From Flammeovirgaceae bacterium UBA4659 (GTDB lineage: Bacteria > Bacteroidota > Bacteroidia > Cytophagales > Cyclobacteriaceae): DNA of 20,686 nt. Location: NCBI GenBank assembly GCA_002405445.1, contig DHLV01000243.1, positions 16,274 to 36,959 of the forward strand, written 5' to 3'. Below, in pieces: positions 16,071-20,686 of the stretch (positions are counted from its first letter, which is position 1; each line of letters opens with the position of its first letter). The translations under genes and the position numbers were made by a program. The notes under the pieces were generated by a model. The model saw only the letters and a program-made list of their open reading frames with translations. It searched no databases and was not told the origin of the DNA.

Positions 16071-16757
16071 TCAGCTAATGCCTGTCCATAGCTGCATCTC
16101 CACTTGTTGGCGCTGCGACAAGTAAGATTTGTACGTATCTGAAAAATTTGTGCGATGGGCAATCGCTTCTCCATAGTTACCCATTAGCGAAATCATCAAT
16201 TCACACGCTTCGCGCACGGCTTGCTTGCCGCCCGGTTGGCTCGTCATGTAATCTGCCAAGCTGTTTTCTTTCAAGTATTCGGTAAACATCGGGTTACTGG
16301 CGCGGTGGGCATTGATGCGCACGCCACACTTTGCGGCAACTGCCAAATCAAGCACATCGTCATACACAAATGCAACTTCACTTGCTTTAAGTTGGTGGGT
16401 CGCCAACAGGTGCTCAAAAGATTTGATTTTATTTGACGCTTTGAAATACAGCGAGTTAAAATGCTCGCGTTGGGCGAGGTAGTGAGCCGCCTCGTTTTCC
16501 TCACCAGTAATAATGGCCGTCAGCGGGAGTTCTTGTGTTTTTAACCAGTAACTGAAGCGCAGCATGTTCGTGCCCATGGCATCGGGCTCACTGAATCCAC
16601 TCCCTTGGTGGTTATGCTTGGACCCATCGTTGAAGACGCCATCCCAGTCAAAGACAAATGCCTTTACCTTTTGCAGTTTTCGTGCAATGAAGTTGCCCGG
16701 CACACAAAACGTTCCACCTGCTTGAGTAAATAAATTCTGAATTGATTCGGTATCCAA
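16071..16757 (-). CDS. KdsC-family HAD phosphatase with C-terminal extension (possibly frameshifted)
   Basis: KdsC removes phosphate from Kdo 8-phosphate to give Kdo. This 228-residue protein is a capless HAD phosphatase of that family: nucleophile and acid/base Asp37 and Asp39 in FDWDGVFNDG, Thr84 in AIITGEENEA, Lys110 in the NK motif, Asp133-Asp134 in VYDDVLDLAVAAKCG, and the KdsC-type end ADYMTSQPGGKQAVREACEL (169-187). It is divergent: DWD and SEPDAMG replace the usual DVD and RDG-type residues. KdsC is normally about 170-190 residues; here an N-terminal 30 and a C-terminal tail of about 40 residues are added. A second minus frame stays open from near 16100 to 15923 and reads like a continuation, so the true gene may end at 15923. 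The nearby kdsA and CBS-fused aldolase support a Kdo role. Confidence 0.75.
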   Translation of the reverse strand: MDTESIQNLFTQAGGTFCVPGNFIARKLQKVKAFVFDWDGVFNDGSKHNHQGSGFSEPDAMGTNMLRFSYWLKTQELPLTAIITGEENEAAHYLAQREHFNSLYFKASNKIKSFEHLLATHQLKASEVAFVYDDVLDLAVAAKCGVRINAHRASNPMFTEYLKENSLADYMTSQPGGKQAVREACELMISLMGNYGEAIAHRTNFSDTYKSYLSQRQQVEMQLWTGIS

Positions 16758-16833
16758 TACTTATGCTGTTGTGTCGGTTGATAAGAATTTTTCCTCACCC
16801 CAATAAAACTTACCCGTTTGCAGGATTTATCAA

Positions 16834-16857
16834 AACCCCTCTCCCCGGGGGAGGGTT
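16834..16857 (-). terminator. GC-rich hairpin terminator after the transaldolase-CBS gene
   Basis: CCCTCTCC near 16837-16844 and GGGGAGGG near 16848-16855 form a GC-rich stem with one G-U pair. On the minus strand it is followed by GGGTTTTG. It lies about 65 bp after the stop of the aldolase gene, so it probably ends the kdsA transcript before the KdsC-like gene. Confidence 0.5.
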
Positions 16858-16921
16858 ATAATGTGACAAGGTTAACCGATGAGCCAACGGGTTGAGGGTA
16901 GTAGTTAAGCTGTCAATAAGA

Positions 16922-17929
16922 TCAGTCCTTCAGATCTTGAATATCGAGCATGCCAACGGGCTTGCCATCATCGGTCACCAAAATGGTATCTACCTTGGTC
17001 TTTTTAAACAAATCGGCTGCTTCATTCAACAACGAATCGGCATCAATGGATACGGGTTCTTTGTATTGGAACTCACCAATTTTTTTGTTCAGCACATCGC
17101 GACCGTTCTCTTGCAATTTTCTTCTCAAGTCGCCATCGGTAAACACACCCAACACCTTATTGTCTTTGGTTACGGTAATGCTTCCAAAACCATATTCCGT
17201 CATTTTCACCAACGCTTCGGTCACGGTAGTGTCGGCAGAAACCACAGGGTTTTTGCTGCTCAGTACATCTTTCACGCGTACGGTCATCAATTTGGTGTGC
17301 TCTACAAATTGTTGCGTACCCAAAGCTGTCAGGTTATTGTCGGTCAATGCTTTCATCACCTTCCAGGGAGCTGTGATGGTGTGCACACCAATGTTGATGG
17401 CATTGCGAACGTGCTCTGCATGACGCACCGATGAGAACATCACTTTGGTATCGTATCCATAATGATCAACTGCATCCACACATTGCGCAACCAAATCCAA
17501 CGCATCGTGGCCTTGGTCTTGCAAGCGACCTACCAACGGGCACACATAAGTTGCGCCCGCGTGCATGGCCATATAAGCTTGCTGAAGGGTGTACACCAAG
17601 TGCACGTTTACCAACAAACCTTCTTTGCGCAGTAAGTTGCACGCCTTTACGCCCTCCAATGAAACAGGGATTTTGAAAACGGTTTTCTTTGGATCCAAGC
17701 CCAAGTCTAACTGGCGTTTGGCCTCTTTCAAAACATCAGCAGCCGTATTGCCCAATGCTTCAATCTGCAGCACCGGCACGATTTTAGAAAGTTTTACAAT
17801 CAAGCCATCAATATCAGTAACCCCACCGCGGTGCATGAAAGTAGGGGTGGTGGTTAATCCGTTGAGGAAACCGAGTTGAAATGCTTCTTCAATTTCTTTG
17901 AGGTCGGCTGAGTCGAGGTATAATTCCAT
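16922..17929 (-). CDS. Transaldolase/fructose-6-phosphate aldolase domain fused to a KdsD-like CBS pair
   Basis: This 335-residue protein has two parts. Residues 1-212 are a TalC/FSA-type class I aldolase: LYLDSADL with Asp6, a motif NGLTTTPT at 23-30, Schiff-base Lys86 in VFKIPVS, GATYVCPLVGRL (125-136) and FSSVRHAEHV (165-174). The family normally runs to about 215 residues and reads TTNP where this has TTTP, so the conserved Asn is Thr28. Residues 218-335 are two CBS domains; GVFTDGDLRR (261-270) and the end KPVGMLDIQDL copy the C-terminal tail of arabinose-5-phosphate isomerase KdsD, which normally follows a SIS domain. The gene begins 35 bp after kdsA and is surely in its operon. The reaction is uncertain: ordinary transaldolase, or an aldol route to arabinose 5-phosphate regulated through the CBS pair. 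No SIS domain is present. Confidence 0.85.
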   Translation of the reverse strand: MELYLDSADLKEIEEAFQLGFLNGLTTTPTFMHRGGVTDIDGLIVKLSKIVPVLQIEALGNTAADVLKEAKRQLDLGLDPKKTVFKIPVSLEGVKACNLLRKEGLLVNVHLVYTLQQAYMAMHAGATYVCPLVGRLQDQGHDALDLVAQCVDAVDHYGYDTKVMFSSVRHAEHVRNAINIGVHTITAPWKVMKALTDNNLTALGTQQFVEHTKLMTVRVKDVLSSKNPVVSADTTVTEALVKMTEYGFGSITVTKDNKVLGVFTDGDLRRKLQENGRDVLNKKIGEFQYKEPVSIDADSLLNEAADLFKKTKVDTILVTDDGKPVGMLDIQDLKD

Positions 17930-17964
17930 GTTATAGTTAGTTAAGAAATAGATTTTTGTAAAGG

Positions 17965-18816
17965 TTAATGGGCTACCAACGATTTGGTGCGATATTTTAC
18001 TTCCACTTGATGCAGTTCAATCAATGGCTTTAAGAACTCCTCCAAATGGCCGATATGGAGTTGACTGGCGGCATCGCACAAAGCTTTATCAGGGTCAGGG
18101 TGTGCTTCGATGAACAAACCATCTACCCCTGCGGCAATACCTGCGCGCGAAAGCACCGGCAAAAACTCTCTTGCCCCACCTTTGGCATCGGCACTGGGTA
18201 TGCCATACTTGCGGATGGCATGTGTTACGTCAAATACTACAGGGTAGCCCAGTTTGTTCATGTGGTAGAAACTGCGAGGGTCCACCACCAAGTCGTTATA
18301 CCCAAAGGTAAAGCCCCGTTCGGTCAGAATAATCTGATCGTTGCCACTGTCTATGCACTTGCCAACAGGGTGTTTCATATTGTCGGGTGCCAAAAATTGG
18401 CCATGCTTAATATTTATCACACGGTTGGTTTTGGCTGCTGCCACCATTAAGTCGGTTTGCATACATAAGTAAGCGGGGATTTGCAGCACGTCTACCACTT
18501 CGGCCACGGGTGCAGCCTGTTCGGGGTAGTGGATGTCTGTGAGCACCGGAAATCCGAATTGTTCCTTGATTTTCGCCAGGAGTTTGATACCCTTGTACAG
18601 CCCGGGGCCGGTGTAGTACTTTAGGCTGCTGCGGTTGTCTTTTTGAAAGGAAGACTTGTAAATGATCTTGATGTGGAGACGCTCACCGATTTCTTTGAGC
18701 CGCTCTGCCACGTTCATCATCATTTTTTCTTCTTCAATGACACAGGGGCCAGAAATGAGGAATAGTTCATCTGTTCCGCACTCGATTGTCCCCACCCGCA
18801 CTATTTTCTTGTCCAT
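17965..18816 (-). CDS. kdsA: 3-deoxy-8-phosphooctulonate synthase, metal-dependent type
   Basis: KdsA condenses phosphoenolpyruvate with D-arabinose 5-phosphate to Kdo 8-phosphate, the first committed step to the inner-core sugar of lipopolysaccharide. The 283-residue sequence has the family motifs KSSFQKDNRSS (A5P-binding), TDIHYPEQA, IPAYLCMQTDL, INIKHGQFLAP, RGFTFGYNDLVVD, FDVTHA and FIEAHPDPDKALCD. ISGPCVIEEE puts Cys25 where metal-dependent enzymes such as that of Aquifex have their metal-binding Cys, while E. coli has Asn there. The other ligands of that type (His in FDVTHA, Glu in FIEAH, Asp in CDAA) are also present. It starts the operon that continues into the transaldolase-CBS gene and is divergent from the porW/sprE-like gene. 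Confidence 0.95.
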   Translation of the reverse strand: MDKKIVRVGTIECGTDELFLISGPCVIEEEKMMMNVAERLKEIGERLHIKIIYKSSFQKDNRSSLKYYTGPGLYKGIKLLAKIKEQFGFPVLTDIHYPEQAAPVAEVVDVLQIPAYLCMQTDLMVAAAKTNRVINIKHGQFLAPDNMKHPVGKCIDSGNDQIILTERGFTFGYNDLVVDPRSFYHMNKLGYPVVFDVTHAIRKYGIPSADAKGGAREFLPVLSRAGIAAGVDGLFIEAHPDPDKALCDAASQLHIGHLEEFLKPLIELHQVEVKYRTKSLVAH

Positions 18817-18842
18817 AGAGGTCAGTTTATCAAAATTGACTG

Positions 18843-18850
18843 CAAAAATA
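18843..18850 (-). promoter_or_regulatory. Candidate -7 promoter element for the kdsA operon
   Basis: On the minus strand TATTTTTG (18850-18843) matches TAnnTTTG exactly and lies 26 bp before the kdsA ATG. A clear -33 TTTG is not seen at the expected distance. Confidence 0.42.
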
Positions 18851-18979
18851 GCAATAAATCGGGGTTCAGGAGCCAGAAATTTCGCACACTGGCGATTGAC
18901 AGAAGCCCGTGGGGTTCGAACAATATGTTCAACATCTCAACGTTTTTTGAATCAACCCCATTGACCGCCACAATTTCAC

Positions 18980-18987
18980 TAACTTCG
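18980..18987 (+). promoter_or_regulatory. Weak -7-like element before the porW/sprE-like gene
   Basis: TAACTTCG differs from TAnnTTTG at one position and lies 21 bp before GTG 19009. TTG at 18961-18963 is 16 bp upstream. If real, it rules out the ATG at 18925 and favours the GTG/TTG start. Confidence 0.22.
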
Positions 18988-19008
18988 CTCTTTACACTAC
19001 TTGTTCTT

Positions 19009-20686
19009 GTGTTGCCATATCGCCTATTTTCATACCGCATATTTATCATTTTTGCCTTGGCGTATCTCATACTGGCGGGGTGCAACATCGACCAAAAGAG
19101 CGTTACCTCTAATTTTTTCCACAATACCACTGCGCACTACAACGGATTCTTTTACGCGCGCGAAAAAGCCCGCGAGGTTGAAAAAGCCTTCCTTAAAACG
19201 TTGGATGACGACCCCACTCAAATTTTGAGGCTGTTTCCGGGATTAGATACCATTAAGGCCAAGGCCTTTGTGAAGGATACAGATGAGATCATCAAGATGG
19301 CTTCAATTTCGATTCAGCGCCACCCCAACAGCAAGTGGGTAGATGATAACTACATTCAGGTGGGCTTGGCACGGCTTTACTCTTGCGATTTTCAAAATGC
19401 CATTCTCACCTTCAAGTATGTGAATACCAAAAGCCCATCGCCAGAAGTACGGCACCTCGCGCTGGTTTACCTGCTGCGAACATTTACCGAAATGGGCGAC
19501 TTTGACCGTGGAGAAGAGGTGTTCCGTTTTTTGGAAAAAGAAAAGCTGAGCAGAGAAAATGCTAAGCGACTGTATTTGGAGAAGGCCTACCACTACCAGT
19601 TGAAGAATGACTATGACAACATGGTGCACAATCTATCGAAAGCAGATACCCTGCTGAGGCGCTCCGACAGAAGGGGACGAATTTATTTTATCGTTGGCCA
19701 GGTATACCAAAAGCTGGGCTTTCATTCGGAGGCCTATAATTTCTACAGGAAGTGTTTGGGCACCAACCCGGAGTATGAGATCGATTTTTATGCGCGGCTC
19801 AACATGGCGCAGGTAGCCAAACTTGATGACAAACAAGATGCAAAACTGGTGCGAAGGCAGTTTGCAAAAATGCTGGACGATGCCAAAAACAGCGAGTTTC
19901 GCGATAAGATACACTACGAATGGGGTGAGTTTGAACGCAAACAAGGCTTGGTAGTTGAAGCCATTACACAATATACACAGGCAGCCCATGCCGGCAAAAG
20001 TAAGCGCATTCAAGGGCAGGCTTACCTGCGCACCGGCCAACTGTATTTTGACACACTGAAGAAATATAGCCTCGCCAAGCTTTATTACGACAGCGCAGTG
20101 GGTGCGCTCCCCAAGGATTTCGAGAATCTTGATCTGATCAAAAAGCGGCAGGAACTACTGGGCCAGTTTGCGAAATACACGCAGGCCATCATCCTCAACG
20201 ACAGTCTGCTGTACCTGGCATCGCTGGATACTGCGGTAGCCCGGGCAAAATTGGATTCTGCTTTTGCAGCACGTGATAAGAAAGCCACGGCAAGCAAAAA
20301 GAAGAAGAGACGAAGCGAAACCGGTGGCGGTGGTGGTAATTTATCACCCATTATACCCGGCCAGGCTACCGGCACGTCAGATTGGTATTTTGGCAACCCC
20401 GACTTGGTGGCCTCGGGGGAATCAGAGTTTCAGCGGACGTGGGGCAATATACCCCTAGAAGATAATTGGAGAAGGTCAAACAAAACGGCTGTAACCGATG
20501 CAGTGGCAGCAGGCATTGCCCCACCCGTGGCGCAACCCGATGCCGGTGATAAAACCAAGTTACAGGAGCTGACCCCTGCCAAAGAGGAAAGGGGCAAAGA
20601 AACGGCAAAACTCATCGCACTGCTTCCGCGGTCTGAGAAACAACAAAAAGAGGCACTGGCCAAAATTGAAGAGGGGTATTATAAAT
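19009..20686 (+). CDS. PorW/SprE-like TPR lipoprotein of the type IX secretion/gliding system (3' end outside window)
   Basis: About 559 residues are visible and the frame is still open at the window end; family members are roughly 800-1000 residues. PorW/SprE is an outer-membrane-associated lipoprotein needed for type IX secretion and gliding. GTG 19009 (or TTG 19012) gives a basic start and a textbook lipoprotein signal ending in LAYLILAGC, lipidated Cys at about residue 25. The only in-frame ATG, 18925, would add 28 residues and a second hydrophobic stretch, which does not suit a lipoprotein signal. After the Cys comes the family's start TSNFFHNTTAHYNGFFYARE, then a long TPR-like region (to about residue 420), a Lys-rich segment with GGGGG, and a region starting SDWYFGNPDLVASG that also recurs in the family. 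Short motifs recur but I cannot place the TPRs exactly. Confidence 0.85.
   Translation, partial: MLPYRLFSYRIFIIFALAYLILAGCNIDQKSVTSNFFHNTTAHYNGFFYAREKAREVEKAFLKTLDDDPTQILRLFPGLDTIKAKAFVKDTDEIIKMASISIQRHPNSKWVDDNYIQVGLARLYSCDFQNAILTFKYVNTKSPSPEVRHLALVYLLRTFTEMGDFDRGEEVFRFLEKEKLSRENAKRLYLEKAYHYQLKNDYDNMVHNLSKADTLLRRSDRRGRIYFIVGQVYQKLGFHSEAYNFYRKCLGTNPEYEIDFYARLNMAQVAKLDDKQDAKLVRRQFAKMLDDAKNSEFRDKIHYEWGEFERKQGLVVEAITQYTQAAHAGKSKRIQGQAYLRTGQLYFDTLKKYSLAKLYYDSAVGALPKDFENLDLIKKRQELLGQFAKYTQAIILNDSLLYLASLDTAVARAKLDSAFAARDKKATASKKKKRRSETGGGGGNLSPIIPGQATGTSDWYFGNPDLVASGESEFQRTWGNIPLEDNWRRSNKTAVTDAVAAGIAPPVAQPDAGDKTKLQELTPAKEERGKETAKLIALLPRSEKQQKEALAKIEEGYYK

Noticed and set aside
16080..16110. Programmed ribosomal frameshift in the KdsC-like gene
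   Set aside because: No slippery heptamer or downstream structure is visible; mutation, sequencing error or a true stop explain it better.
1..20686. CRISPR array, tRNA, rRNA, phage or insertion sequence
   Set aside because: No spaced direct repeats, cloverleaf, rRNA-like sequence, integrase or transposase motif was seen on reading both strands.

Overview
The window looks like chromosomal DNA of a Bacteroidota bacterium, most likely from the Cytophagales. The signs are a PorW/SprE-type lipoprotein of the type IX secretion and gliding machinery, a nusB - DUF1573 - yajC - ybbR - coaE gene order familiar from this phylum, almost no Shine-Dalgarno sequences, and several promoter-like sites of the Bacteroidota form TTTG - about 19 bp - TAnnTTTG. 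Base composition and codon use look even across the window. I see no phage genes, insertion sequence, tRNA, rRNA or CRISPR array.

Layout. 1-239 is the 3' end of nusB. 261-1787 (minus) is a secreted class C beta-lactamase-like serine hydrolase. 1952-4894 carries a YtxH-type membrane protein, a DUF1573 lipoprotein with a strong terminator, then yajC, a YbbR-like gene and coaE; coaE overlaps the YbbR gene by 4 bp. 4904-10660 encodes a complete tripartite RND efflux pump (adaptor, inner-membrane pump, TolC-like outer-membrane protein), with a three-copy 7-bp repeat just before the TolC gene. scpA (minus) and dxs (plus) are transcribed divergently. dxs is followed 8 bp later by an alpha/beta hydrolase. 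14503-15258 is a three-helix membrane protein whose tail resembles a double zinc ribbon in which the first ribbon has lost its cysteines. A bidirectional terminator separates it from a small conserved-looking minus-strand gene. 15565-15922 has no convincing gene but holds two long inverted repeats.

The right-hand part is a Kdo (lipid A inner-core sugar) module on the minus strand: kdsA (metal-dependent type), then 35 bp later a transaldolase/fructose-6-phosphate-aldolase domain fused to two CBS domains of the kind normally found at the C-terminus of arabinose-5-phosphate isomerase KdsD, then, beyond a terminator-like hairpin, a KdsC-family phosphatase with an unusual and possibly frameshifted C-terminal extension. 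kdsA is divergent from a porW/sprE-like gene that runs off the window end.

The most interesting observation is the transaldolase-CBS fusion. A regulatory tail known from the enzyme that makes arabinose 5-phosphate, the KdsA substrate, sits on a Schiff-base aldolase next to kdsA. The aldolase keeps its catalytic lysine but has lost the near-invariant Asn of the TTNP motif. It may be an alternative or regulated arabinose-5-phosphate supply step; this is inference from sequence and context.
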